Positions 8,261-16,264 of a DNA stretch of 64,000 nt are shown piece after piece. The number at the start of each line of letters is the position of its first letter. The first letter of the stretch is position 1. Source of the stretch: DATARR01 sp036376245 (GTDB lineage: Bacteria; Acidobacteriota; Thermoanaerobaculia; Multivoradales; UBA5704). The translations under genes were made by a program, and so were the position numbers. The stretch lies in contig DASVAS010000069.1 of the NCBI GenBank assembly GCA_036376245.1, forward strand, positions 1-64,000, written 5' to 3'. The notes under the pieces were generated by a model. The model saw only the letters and a program-made list of their open reading frames with translations, searched no databases and was not told the DNA's origin.

Positions 8261-8297
8261 ATCGACCGGCGTGGGTAACCGCGCCGGTCGATTCTTT
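8261..8297 (+). terminator. Rho-independent-type terminator after the precursor gene
   Basis: ATCGACCGGCG (8261-8271) pairs perfectly with CGCCGGTCGAT (8282-8292) around a 10-nt loop, followed by TCTTTT. It lies 24 nt after the precursor stop and 24 nt before the carbamoyltransferase ATG. It probably ends most transcripts, or lets a fraction read through, giving more peptide mRNA than downstream enzyme mRNA, as is known for lantibiotic operons. Confidence 0.75.
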
Positions 8298-8320
8298 TCA
8301 GGCGACGATAAAGACATCCT

Positions 8321-10096
8321 ATGGCTTTGCACATCCTCGGGATTTCAGCGCATTACCATGACGCAGCCTGCTGCCTGCTTCGCGACGGCGAGTTGATCGC
8401 CGCGGCGGAGGAGGAGCGATTCTCCCGGGTCAAACACGATCCGCGCCTGCCCTGGCGGGCTTTTCGGTATTGTCTCGAGCAGGGTGGCATCACGCTGTCC
8501 GATGTCGACTGTGTTGCCTACTACGAAAGCCCGGAGAAGAAGCTGTCCCGGCAGATCTGGATGGCTCTGCACCCGGAAGCTTCCGACTCCATCCGCCGCG
8601 GATTCCTGAATCGCCTGCCGAACCATGTGGGTCGGGTCGAGCGAGAGATCCGGCGTACTCTCGGCTATACCGGCCGATTGGAAACCTTCGACCATCACCA
8701 GTCCCATGCCGCCAGCGGCTTCTTCTACTCGGGGTTCGAAGAAGCCGCCGTGCTGACCGTGGATGGCGTGGGTGAATGGGCCACGACCACTTTCGGCAAG
8801 GCCGCCGGCTCTACCGTCGAGATCTTCGAGGAAGTCCACTTTCCGAGCTCGCTGGGCCTGCTCTACAGCGCCCTGACCTCCTATCTGGGCTTCGAGGTCA
8901 ACGACGGGGAGTACAAGGTGATGGGCCTCGCTCCTTACGGCGAGCCACGCTACGTCGACCAGGTGCGAAAACTGGTGACGAGGGGAGAGGCCGGCCAGTA
9001 CAGGCTGAACCTCGAGTATTTCGACTTCTTGCGGCGCGACCGGATGTACTCGGATCGCCTGATCGACCTCTTCGGAGCGCCCCCCCGGCCACCCGAGTCG
9101 GAGCTCCTCGGCTTCCATCAAGATGTCGCCCGGAGCATCCAGTGGGTGCTCGAAGAGATCCTCCTCGACGAGGTGACGTATCTCCACAGCCGGGTTCCCA
9201 GCCGCAACCTCTGCATGGCGGGGGGCGTTGCGCTCAACTGTGTCGCGAACAGCCGGATCCTCCGCGACGGGCCCTTCCATGAGCTGTTCGTCCAGCCGGC
9301 GGCAAGTGACGCGGGGGGGTGCTTGGGAGCCGCCGCCCTGGCCCACGTTCGCCTGACCGGCGAGCGCCCCAAGCAGGGCCGGCTCACCCACATGTACTGG
9401 GGGCCCGCGGCTTCGGTCGACGACATCGCGGGCCTGCTCGCCGGGACCCCGCTTCACGCCCTCGACTATCGGGACAGGCCCGAGGCGTTGCTGGAGGCGA
9501 CCGTTGATCGGCTGGCGGCAGGCAAGGTCGTGGGCTGGTTTCAGGGCCGCATGGAGTTCGGGCCGCGGGCGCTCGGCGCGCGGTCGATCCTGGCGGATCC
9601 GCGAGACGAGGAGATGCGCGACCGGATCAACGCGCTCGTGAAGATGCGCGAGAGTTTCCGTCCCTTCGCCCCTGCCGTCCTCGGCGCCCAGGCGAGAGAG
9701 CATTTCGCGATCGACCACCCTTCCCCCTTCATGCTGGAGACCTGTCAGGTAACATCCTCTTTCGATCTGCCGGCGATCACTCACGTCGACCGCTCGGCTC
9801 GCCTGCAGACGGTCGATCCGGAATCGAGCCCGCGCTTCGCCGCCCTCCTGGCGCGCTTTGCCGACCGCACCGGTTGCCCGATCCTGCTCAATACGTCCTT
9901 CAACATGCGAGGAGATCCCATCGTGTGCACTCCGGAGGACGCGCTGCTCTGTTTCGCGCGCTCGCGTATCGATACCCTGGTCCTCGAAGACTTCGTCGTC
10001 GACCGCGAGTCCATTCCACCGGCCTGGAGCGAATTCGTCGCAGCGAGCCAGCCCGCGGTACCCAGGGTTGGCTTCAAGGTGTACACATTTCTGTAG
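8321..10096 (+). CDS. NodU/TobZ/CmcH-family carbamoyltransferase
   Basis: A 591-residue enzyme expected to transfer a carbamoyl group from carbamoyl phosphate, via carbamoyl-AMP, to a hydroxyl or amine. The N-terminal ASKHA/Kae1-like domain shows LGISAHYHDAA, AEEERFSRVKHDPRLPW, HHQSHAASGFF and VLTVDGVGEWATTT. The C-terminal domain has CMAGGVALNCVANSRI, EFGPRALGARSILADPR and SFRPFAPAVL, followed by LNTSFN. All are family hallmarks, so it should be active. No clear ribosome site precedes ATG 8321. Expression probably depends on read-through of the hairpin or on an unseen promoter. It is on the same strand as the RiPP genes and 28 bp before the SGNH gene. The acceptor could be the peptide, but an unrelated small molecule cannot be excluded. 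Confidence 0.93.
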   Translation: MALHILGISAHYHDAACCLLRDGELIAAAEEERFSRVKHDPRLPWRAFRYCLEQGGITLSDVDCVAYYESPEKKLSRQIWMALHPEASDSIRRGFLNRLPNHVGRVEREIRRTLGYTGRLETFDHHQSHAASGFFYSGFEEAAVLTVDGVGEWATTTFGKAAGSTVEIFEEVHFPSSLGLLYSALTSYLGFEVNDGEYKVMGLAPYGEPRYVDQVRKLVTRGEAGQYRLNLEYFDFLRRDRMYSDRLIDLFGAPPRPPESELLGFHQDVARSIQWVLEEILLDEVTYLHSRVPSRNLCMAGGVALNCVANSRILRDGPFHELFVQPAASDAGGCLGAAALAHVRLTGERPKQGRLTHMYWGPAASVDDIAGLLAGTPLHALDYRDRPEALLEATVDRLAAGKVVGWFQGRMEFGPRALGARSILADPRDEEMRDRINALVKMRESFRPFAPAVLGAQAREHFAIDHPSPFMLETCQVTSSFDLPAITHVDRSARLQTVDPESSPRFAALLARFADRTGCPILLNTSFNMRGDPIVCTPEDALLCFARSRIDTLVLEDFVVDRESIPPAWSEFVAASQPAVPRVGFKVYTFL

Positions 10097-10124
10097 GTCC
10101 CGGAATTCTGAGTGAGGAAGAGTA

Positions 10125-12140
10125 ATGTTTTCACCCCAGGATCATCTTTTGAAATCGCTGGCGGATGAGACGGCGCGCCTGCTGAGCAGCGGCGGCGATA
10201 GCGCGGCCCTGCTCATGGAACGCCTGGGGCTCCTCAACCTACCGGAAAAGAGCTCCTCCAGCGCCCGGCCGGGATTCGTCGGGATCTGGAAGGGAGGCCC
10301 GGACGGATATCAGCGCGCGGAGGCTCTGCGGGATGAATGGCGTTTCTGGGCGGATGTCCAGCTCATACCTCCCAAAGGGGAACGGAAACGCTTGCTGCTG
10401 CTGGGCGAATCGGTGGCCCGCGGCTTCCTCTACGATCCGGACTTCAATCCGGCCAAGGCCCTCGAGGCCTGCGTGCCCGCGGTTCTGGGGCAGCCGGTTG
10501 AGATCGTCGATCTGGCGAAAACCAATCTCACCGGCCCGCAACTGACGAATTTGATCAGCACGGCGCCTGCCCTCGAGCCTGATGTTCTGGTGGTATTCGC
10601 GGGCAACAACTGGTTGTTGGCCGACAAGCGGGACCGCTTCCTGGAAGCGGCTGCCCTTCGCGAGGGGGGAGCTCTCGGCCTCAAGGCGCGGCGCGAGCAG
10701 CGTCTCGCAACGTTCGTCGACACTCTGCGGCGGCAGCTTCATGAGCTCTCCGCGCGCCTGCCCATAGTCCTGGTAGTCCCTGAGATCAATCTTGTGGACT
10801 GGCGCTTCGATGGCAAGGCGGACGCGCCCTGGCTTCCTCCCGGACGCAACCGGCGATGGCTGGAATGCCGCAAGGCAGCCCTTTCGGCGCTCGCCTCTCG
10901 ACGCCTCGACGAAGCGGCAGCCCTGGCGCGCGAGATGGTGGACCTGGACGGTGGCACCGCAGCCTCTGGCTGGACCATCCTCGCCGACTGCGCGCGTGAC
11001 ACGGGAGACCTGAGCGCCGCACGCACATGCCTCGAGAAGGCGCGTGACGCCCACCTTTGGGACCTCAACTACCAGACCCCAAAGGCGGTTTCTGTCATCC
11101 AGCAGGCCCTCCGTGATTGCGCGCTTCCCGGCAGGATTTCCGTGCTTGACTTGCCGTCCTGCTTCAAATTGTGGCAGGGAGGCGAGCTACCCGGGAGACG
11201 CTTGTTCCTGGACTACTGCCATCTATCCGCGGAGGGGATCCGCGTCGCGATGGCCGCGACAGCGCTGAAGGTGGCGGACCTGCTTGACGCCGGCCGGGCG
11301 CGTCCTGGAATCGAAAGCCTGGTGAACGAGATCCCGCCTCCCTCCCCCGAAATTGAGGCGACAGCCCATTTTGTGGCAGCCCTTCAGTCTTCCCACGAGG
11401 GCCAGCCGACCTCGTTCGTCTCCTATCTCTGCCATGAGGCCGTGCGGCGATCGCCCGCGGTCGCGCCGGTGATGAGGGAGTTCCTGGAGGTCCGAGCGAG
11501 GCGCGCTCCCACCTGGGCATGCACGGCGTTCCAGAGACTCTCCGCCATCGCGGCACCGTTCTTACAACGCTACGTCCTGCTTAGCCCCAAGCTCTTCGAA
11601 GCGGTGCTCCTGCCGGCTGTCGCGGACACATTGGAAAAGAACGATCTGCCTTCCCTCACGTTTCTCGAAGAACTGCGCAAGAGCGAGAGAAGCTTGACAG
11701 ACCGCCCGAGCGATCTGCTCGACCCTTACTACCGCGAGTCCTTGAGAGACCTCGACTGGCTTGAGTGGCCTCCCCAGTTCCGCCGCGCCTACTCCCCCAC
11801 TTCACGCTATCCCTGGGTCTCTCGTTCTCCACGCGAAGTGGCCTTCACGCTCAACTGCCGGCGGACGGGAGCGAACAACCCGGGCGAGTGCCAGGTGCGA
11901 ATCAACGGGACTTGCGTAACCTGCCTCCCCCTTACCCACGAGTGGAGCACCTTCCGTTTCAGCGCTCCCGGCAACCTGGTGCGGAGCGGAGTCAACTGGC
12001 TGGAGATCGATTGGCCTCTCGATCTTCCCAGTGGCGAAGACGAGATCGAGTACGTCGCCTGTGAACACGAGCATGGACGCTTCGTCCCACTGCTCCCGGC
12101 GTTTGCCGAGATCTCGTTCCTGACCGCGGTTCAGCACTGA
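10125..12140 (+). CDS. SGNH/GDSL hydrolase-like protein with C-terminal domain
   Basis: A 671-residue soluble protein. Residues 90-370 form an SGNH-hydrolase-like core: LLLLGESVARG (block I, Ser96), VFAGNNWLL (block III-like, Asn161) and DYCHLSAEG (block V, Asp363-x-x-His366), so a Ser-Asp-His esterase or transferase site is plausible. About 70 residues inside the core (LDEAALAREMVDLDGG...) look like an inserted TPR-like pair. The C-terminal 120 residues (PREVAFTLNCRRTG, INGTCVTCLPLTHEWSTFRF) resemble a beta-sandwich, perhaps carbohydrate or ligand binding. The ATG at 10125 is preceded by GAGGAAGAG. It follows the carbamoyltransferase closely and is followed two bases later by the next gene, so all four belong to one operon. 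Esters or acyl groups on the peptide or cell surface are possible substrates. Confidence 0.68.
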   Translation: MFSPQDHLLKSLADETARLLSSGGDSAALLMERLGLLNLPEKSSSSARPGFVGIWKGGPDGYQRAEALRDEWRFWADVQLIPPKGERKRLLLLGESVARGFLYDPDFNPAKALEACVPAVLGQPVEIVDLAKTNLTGPQLTNLISTAPALEPDVLVVFAGNNWLLADKRDRFLEAAALREGGALGLKARREQRLATFVDTLRRQLHELSARLPIVLVVPEINLVDWRFDGKADAPWLPPGRNRRWLECRKAALSALASRRLDEAAALAREMVDLDGGTAASGWTILADCARDTGDLSAARTCLEKARDAHLWDLNYQTPKAVSVIQQALRDCALPGRISVLDLPSCFKLWQGGELPGRRLFLDYCHLSAEGIRVAMAATALKVADLLDAGRARPGIESLVNEIPPPSPEIEATAHFVAALQSSHEGQPTSFVSYLCHEAVRRSPAVAPVMREFLEVRARRAPTWACTAFQRLSAIAAPFLQRYVLLSPKLFEAVLLPAVADTLEKNDLPSLTFLEELRKSERSLTDRPSDLLDPYYRESLRDLDWLEWPPQFRRAYSPTSRYPWVSRSPREVAFTLNCRRTGANNPGECQVRINGTCVTCLPLTHEWSTFRFSAPGNLVRSGVNWLEIDWPLDLPSGEDEIEYVACEHEHGRFVPLLPAFAEISFLTAVQH

Positions 12141-12142
12141 GC

Positions 12143-12649
12143 ATGTGGACCGCGGCCTCTCTTGCGCTCCTCGCGATCTGGTTCGGGCTCTCGATCCTGG
12201 CCCAATTCGATAACACGGCGTCACGCGCCGCCAGGAGCCGCGACGCGTTCTCCTTATTGCCTCGCTGGACCTTCTTCGCACATCCCGGTTTCTCTGATTA
12301 TCACCTGATGTACCGGGATCTCCTGCCGGACAATTCTTTGGCCGCTTGGCGGGAGATTCTGCCAGCCGACAAGAGGACCCTCGGCAAGGCTCTTTGGAAT
12401 CCGGACAAGCGTTGCCGCAAGGCCCTCTTCGACACGGTCGACTTGCTCATCCAACTGCGCAAAAAAGACCCCCAACAGCCGCTCGCCTCGACGATGCCCT
12501 ACCTCACGATACTCAATTACGTCATCTCGCAGCGCCACGCCCCGCAAGCCACCTCGACCCAGTTCATGGTCGTTCGAACCGGCGGCTTCTTGACCGATAG
12601 CAAGCCGCGCCTGATCTTCCGCTCCGACTGGCATTCGGTAGCGCGATGA
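12143..12649 (+). CDS. SdpA-like protein with N-terminal membrane anchor
   Basis: The 168-residue product has one N-terminal membrane segment (ASLALLAIWFGLSILAQF) and an extracytoplasmic domain with LLPRWTFFAHPGFSDYHLMYRD. Its size, topology and the PxxWxFF-type motif recall SdpA, the partner of the HTTM-type membrane protein SdpB in Bacillus peptide-toxin maturation. It starts two bases after the SGNH stop and overlaps the next gene by 4 bp (ATGA), so it is tightly coupled to the membrane protein. The SdpA assignment is by general likeness only; a generic HTTM-associated protein is the alternative. Confidence 0.5.
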   Translation: MWTAASLALLAIWFGLSILAQFDNTASRAARSRDAFSLLPRWTFFAHPGFSDYHLMYRDLLPDNSLAAWREILPADKRTLGKALWNPDKRCRKALFDTVDLLIQLRKKDPQQPLASTMPYLTILNYVISQRHAPQATSTQFMVVRTGGFLTDSKPRLIFRSDWHSVAR

Positions 12650-13449
12650 TGAGCCGCGAGCTTGTCCTCTTGGGGGTCGCCGGCTTGGTGACGGTCGGAG
12701 CAACGATCTCGACCCTCGAATGGCTGGCCAATTGGCGCCAGCTTAAAGCCGGTGGTCTGTTCAGTTGGCAGGTAGCCGAGAGTCGGCCGGCACTGGCGGG
12801 AACGCTTCTGGGGAAATTGGCCGGAGCGTTTCTGGCTTACCCCAACATCCTAGGGCTTCTCGCGTTGCGCCTGATTGCGTTGCTCGCCCTTCTGCCGGCA
12901 ATCGCCAGTGGGCGGTTTGTTGCCTGGATTCTGGGTGTCGTGGTCGCCACGACGGTTCTGCTCAACGTGCGCAGCCCCTATGGCATGGACGGCTCGGATC
13001 AGATGGCTACACAGGTGTTCGGAGCCCTGTTTTTAGGGTTTCTTCCGGGGACCGACTTCGCCTTGGATGCCGCGCTATGCTATATCGCCCTCCAAGCGTG
13101 CCTGTCGTACGCGACGGCGGGGCTCGTGAAGGTCATATCTCCATACTGGCATCGCGGCGATGCTCTCTTTGGTATCTTCAATACCCGGACCTTCGGGCAC
13201 CCTGCCGTCGCTCGCTTCCTCCACGGCCGGCCCGGTCTAACCAGGATGCTCAGTTGGGGAGTCGTGGCCGCTGAGCTCGCTTTCCCGCTCTCCCTTATCC
13301 TCGGCTACCCCTATGGGCTCGTGTTCCTCGGCTGGGGCGTGTTCTTTCATGCCGCCAATGCGCTCGTGATGGGCATCAACTCCTTCTTCTGGTCGTTTGT
13401 CGCCACCTACCCGGCCATTCTTTATTGCGCTTGGCTGCTTCGGACCTGA
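12646..13449 (+). CDS. SdpB-like HTTM-family multipass membrane protein
   Basis: A 267-residue integral membrane protein with about six to seven hydrophobic segments. Motifs SYATAGLVKVISPYWHRGDAL, ELAFPLSLI and FFHAANALVMGINSFFWSFVATYPAIL match the HTTM group (horizontally transferred membrane domain, related to vitamin K-dependent gamma-carboxylase and SdpB). Together with the overlapping SdpA-like gene this suggests membrane-associated maturation, export or immunity for the peptide made by the upstream genes. It is the last gene of the run; the next gene has its own ribosome site after an 81-bp gap. Carboxylase-type activity is possible in the fold but unproven here. Confidence 0.65.
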   Translation: MMSRELVLLGVAGLVTVGATISTLEWLANWRQLKAGGLFSWQVAESRPALAGTLLGKLAGAFLAYPNILGLLALRLIALLALLPAIASGRFVAWILGVVVATTVLLNVRSPYGMDGSDQMATQVFGALFLGFLPGTDFALDAALCYIALQACLSYATAGLVKVISPYWHRGDALFGIFNTRTFGHPAVARFLHGRPGLTRMLSWGVVAAELAFPLSLILGYPYGLVFLGWGVFFHAANALVMGINSFFWSFVATYPAILYCAWLLRT

Positions 13450-13530
13450 GCCGGGCACGACGGCCGAGGGGTGAGGCTTCGAAGAGGATGCGGTCGTGGT
13501 TTAGTATGCGGCCCTGAAAGGAGATCCGCC

Positions 13531-14301
13531 ATGCTCCGACGCCCCGTCGTCGCCGGCTCGATCCTGATCCTCGCCCTCTTCCTCGCTCCCCTCGCGGGCT
13601 TTGCCCAGCCGCAGGGCACCGTAACGCCCGAGGCCCGGGCCCTCGCCCAGGACGTCATGAAGGCCCTCGGCGGTCAGCAGGCCTGGGACAACACCCGTTA
13701 CATCAAGTTCACCTTCGTCGGCCGCCGCACCCACTGGTGGGACAAGCACACCGGCCGCCATCGCGTCGAGGGCCAGACGCAGGACGGCAAGCGCTACGTC
13801 GTCCTGGAGAACATCAACACCAAGGAAGGCACCGCCTGGCTGGACGGCCAGAAGGTCGAGGGGGAAAAGGCGGCGGAGCTGGTCAAGAACGCCTACGGCG
13901 CCTGGATCAACGACACCTACTGGCTGCTCATGCCCTACAAGCTCCTGGACCCCGGCGTGAACCTCTCGCTGGACGGCCAGGAGACCATCGACGGCAAGAC
14001 CTACGACAAGCTGGCCCTCTCCTTCGGCCAGGTGGGCCTCACCCCGGGCGACCGCTACTGGGCCTACATCAACCGCGACACCAGGCTGATGGACCGCTGG
14101 GCCTTCATCCTGGAGAGCATGCCCAAGGAAGGACCGCCGAGCGTCTGGCGCTGGGACGGCTGGCAGAAATACGGCAACATCATGCTGGCCCCGAACCGGC
14201 AGCAGGTCAGCGGCGGCGACCGCAAGCTGGATCTCTCGAACATCGCCGTCTACGACCAGCTTCCGGATTCCGTCTTCACCTCGCCCGAAGCCGTGCAGTG
14301 A
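13531..14301 (+). CDS. Secreted protein of unknown function (DUF6503-like)
   Basis: The 256-residue product has a clear signal peptide (RRPVVAGSILILALFLAPLAGFAQPQG). The mature part begins LAQDVMKALGGQQAWDNTRYIKFTF and contains DGQETIDGKTYDKLALSF and TRLMDRWAF, as in periplasmic DUF6503-type or LolA-like beta-barrel proteins that may bind lipid or an outer-membrane component. The start is ATG 13531 with AAGGAGAT ahead; an upstream in-frame start would bury the signal peptide. Its stop overlaps the GTG of the MOSC gene (GTGA), indicating translational coupling. Confidence 0.75.
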   Translation: MLRRPVVAGSILILALFLAPLAGFAQPQGTVTPEARALAQDVMKALGGQQAWDNTRYIKFTFVGRRTHWWDKHTGRHRVEGQTQDGKRYVVLENINTKEGTAWLDGQKVEGEKAAELVKNAYGAWINDTYWLLMPYKLLDPGVNLSLDGQETIDGKTYDKLALSFGQVGLTPGDRYWAYINRDTRLMDRWAFILESMPKEGPPSVWRWDGWQKYGNIMLAPNRQQVSGGDRKLDLSNIAVYDQLPDSVFTSPEAVQ

Positions 14302-14735
14302 CCGCTCGGCTGACCTCTATCTGGTCCAAGCGTTTCAAAGGGGGTCCCATGGACCCCCGCGACGCCGCCATCCTGGTGGCCGGCCGGGGCCTGGCCGGCA
14401 ACGCCAACCAGGGCGGGCGCCGCCAGGTGATCCTGATCGAGGAATCCGCCTGGCAGGACGCCATGGCGGACCTGGGAACCGTCCTCGATCCCGCCACGCG
14501 CCGCGCCAACCTGATGATCTCCGGTCTCACCCTGGAAGGCAGCCGCGGGAGAATCCTGCGGATCGGCGACTGCCGTCTGCGCATCTGGAGCGAGTGCACG
14601 CCCTGCTACCAGATGGACCAGGCCCATCCCGGCCTGAAGGCCGCTCTTCGTCCCCACTGGCGGGGAGGCGCCTGCGCCGAGGTGCTCGAAGGCGGCACGG
14701 TACGGATCGGCGACAACGTGGCCTGGGAAGACTGA
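14298..14735 (+). CDS. MOSC-domain protein
   Basis: A 145-residue single MOSC domain (molybdenum-cofactor sulfurase C-terminal fold). It shows the N-terminal ARLTSIWSKRFKGGPM, LVAGRGLAGNANQGGRRQVILI (usual aGxGl.GD....RqVtl) and SECTPCYQMDQAHPGL, with the conserved Cys before PGL. Such proteins handle sulfur or molybdenum cofactor and can reduce N-hydroxylated compounds; the substrate is unknown. The GTG at 14298 overlaps the stop of the secreted-protein gene by 4 bp. The Asp of the usual GD after GLxG is Asn-Ala here (GLAGNAN). Confidence 0.85.
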   Translation: MTARLTSIWSKRFKGGPMDPRDAAILVAGRGLAGNANQGGRRQVILIEESAWQDAMADLGTVLDPATRRANLMISGLTLEGSRGRILRIGDCRLRIWSECTPCYQMDQAHPGLKAALRPHWRGGACAEVLEGGTVRIGDNVAWED

Positions 14736-14752
14736 TTCCACCTCCCGGAAGC

Positions 14753-14892
14753 CCCTGCCGGACTCCCGGGTCGTCCGTACCGGCGGGTAGACCGTCCTAC
14801 CCACTCGCCGGAACGTTCCACCCACTGGGTAGCGGGGTCTCCCCACTCGCCGGGACGCTCCACCCAGCGGGTAGGAGGCTCCCCCCACTGGG
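14753..14892. repeat. 21-nt-period palindromic array, left part
   Basis: Successive units begin every 21 bases (for example at 14774, 14795, 14816, 14837, 14858, 14879). Each holds a short imperfect dyad such as CTACCC...GGGTAG or CCACCCACTGGGTAG. The array is cut at 14892 by the IS1-type transposon and continues in register from 18511 after removal of the element and one copy of CCACTGGG. No convincing coding frame runs through it. Confidence 0.7.
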
Positions 14893-15051
14893 GGTAGTGT
14901 CCTGTTTTGAAATTCGATGATCCGGGCCTCTTCGCTTGAGGTACCGTCCTCTCCTGAAGGGAGAGGACGGCCCTCTCTCGCCCAAAGCAGACGGCCCCGG
15001 CCCGGGGTGCCACCCGAACCGGAGCCTAACCCGAGCACAGGAGCGAGCCCC

Positions 15052-15471
15052 ATGCCCGAGCTGATTCCGGAGTCTACCAGCCCACCCGCCGCCATCCCGC
15101 CGATCGTTGACCCCTCCGACTTCGAGGACCATCCCGCCTTCCGGGAGACGTTCCTGCTGTACTTCTCCGATCCGGAGGCGAACGCCGCTTTCCGGGCCGT
15201 GGGAGACCTGCTGTACGACTTCGTTCTGGAGTACTGGCAGAACTGGCCGGAACACCCGGAAGGACTCCTGCGGGCCTCTCTGCGCGCCGCCGTGGCGGAC
15301 ATGCGCCACGTTCAAGGCTTTCTTGCGGAGTGGGCGAGCCCCGACACCGCCCACGGGTCACCGCATGAAGAGCACCTTGCGGCGTTCGGCGGCGGGATCG
15401 CCCACGATCTGGGAGTCCTCGCGGATCGCCTGGAAACCGAGCTGGGACCGTGGCGCGGGGAGGTGGGCTGA
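15052..15471 (+). CDS. Transposon passenger protein, unknown function (A)
   Basis: The 139-residue acidic, soluble product begins MPELIPESTSPPAAIPPIVD. It has an aromatic-rich stretch LLYDFVLEYWQNWPEHPEG and a helical C-terminus with HEEHLAAFGGGIAHDLG. ATG 15052 is preceded by AGGAG; earlier in-frame starts would add Pro/Arg-rich sequence. Its stop overlaps the ATG of the next gene (TGATG), so it heads a coupled three-gene set inside the IS1-type element. It is not recognised. Confidence 0.65.
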   Translation: MPELIPESTSPPAAIPPIVDPSDFEDHPAFRETFLLYFSDPEANAAFRAVGDLLYDFVLEYWQNWPEHPEGLLRASLRAAVADMRHVQGFLAEWASPDTAHGSPHEEHLAAFGGGIAHDLGVLADRLETELGPWRGEVG

Positions 15472-15758
15472 TGAGCTGGGACTCGAAACTCTCCTACCCC
15501 CCGGATGCGGACCGCACAGTCTCCGTCCGGGCGACGGCCAACCAGAAGGGCTGCTGGACCGCCGCCGCCCGCCGTCGCGGCTTGGCCACGCCCGGGGCGT
15601 TTCTCGCGTGGGCCGGGGATGTCGTCCTGGCCCTTGAGCGCGCCTACGAGAACGCCTGCCTCGATCACTCCGACGCCTTGAACCCTGTCGGCTACGCTGA
15701 GGAGCGCCGCCGGATGAGGGAGAGGGAGGAAGAGCGGGCGAAACGGGAGGCGGAGTGA
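15471..15758 (+). CDS. Transposon passenger protein with RHH-like domain (B)
   Basis: The 95-residue product has residues 14-55 (TVSVRATANQKGCWTAAARRRGL, then FLAWAGDVVLALE) resembling the N-terminal domain of the next protein and, more loosely, the ribbon-helix-helix domains of mobilisation or antitoxin proteins. It ends in a charged helix rich in Arg and Glu. It overlaps its neighbours by one base (upstream) and four bases (GTGA, downstream). DNA binding is likely but unproven. Confidence 0.65.
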   Translation: MSWDSKLSYPPDADRTVSVRATANQKGCWTAAARRRGLATPGAFLAWAGDVVLALERAYENACLDHSDALNPVGYAEERRRMREREEERAKREAE

Positions 15759-16207
15759 AGACGGCATCCTTCACCGTCCGGGCCTCGGAACGCCAGTCCG
15801 CGAGGTGGAAGCAGGCCGCAGAGGCGGAAGGCTTCGCTTCGGTCGGGGCGTGGCTTGCCGGGGCCGCTGACGCCTACCTGAAGGTCCGCGCCAGGGCCGG
15901 GATGCCGGTCCCTCTGGCGTGGCACAGGGGCCTCTTCCGGGCCATCCTGGAGGGAGGAGAAACCACGGTCCGGGGGTACGTCTCCCCGCCGTTCGGCGCG
16001 TACTACGGCACGCCAGCGGGGCAACCTTCCTACCGTGGGAAGCACCGCTACACCCTGGTCTATCTGCCCTCCAAGCGCGTCCTGGCGACGGTCGAAACCT
16101 ACGTGCAATGCAAGGTGCTGGCGTCGGAGTTGGCCCGGATCTGGTTCCGGGAGGACGGCTCCGAGCCGTCCGGCAACCCCGGCCCGGTGCTCATGCATCC
16201 CGCGTAA
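15755..16207 (+). CDS. Transposon passenger protein with RHH-like domain (C)
   Basis: The 150-residue product has residues 4-40 (ASFTVRASERQSARWKQAAE, then SVGAWLAGAADAYL) paralogous to the domain in the preceding protein. The remainder (HRGLFRAILEGGETTVRGYV, HRYTLVYLPSKRVLATVETY) looks like a small beta-rich domain. The GTG start overlaps the upstream stop. A strong hairpin (16215-16240) follows the stop, so the A-B-C set probably ends here. The function is unknown; a regulator or accessory of transposition is a reasonable guess. Confidence 0.65.
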   Translation: MKTASFTVRASERQSARWKQAAEAEGFASVGAWLAGAADAYLKVRARAGMPVPLAWHRGLFRAILEGGETTVRGYVSPPFGAYYGTPAGQPSYRGKHRYTLVYLPSKRVLATVETYVQCKVLASELARIWFREDGSEPSGNPGPVLMHPA

Positions 16208-16214
16208 CCCAAAG

Positions 16215-16240
16215 CGGGCGGCCCTCTCGGGGGCCGCCCG
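16215..16240 (+). terminator. Terminator-like hairpin after the A-B-C genes
   Basis: CGGGCGGCCC (16215-16224) pairs with GGGCCGCCCG (16231-16240) around TCTCGG, followed by TGTTACCTTT. The T-run is imperfect. A similar GGCGGCCCTCTCGG-type hairpin is used after both multicopper oxidase genes. Confidence 0.55.
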
Positions 16241-16264
16241 TGTTACCTTTCAAAGGAGATGACG

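Noticed and set aside
8321..10096. Carbamoyltransferase as a tRNA-modification (Kae1) protein
   Set aside because: It has the full two-domain NodU/CmcH architecture with EFGPRALGARS, which Kae1 proteins lack.
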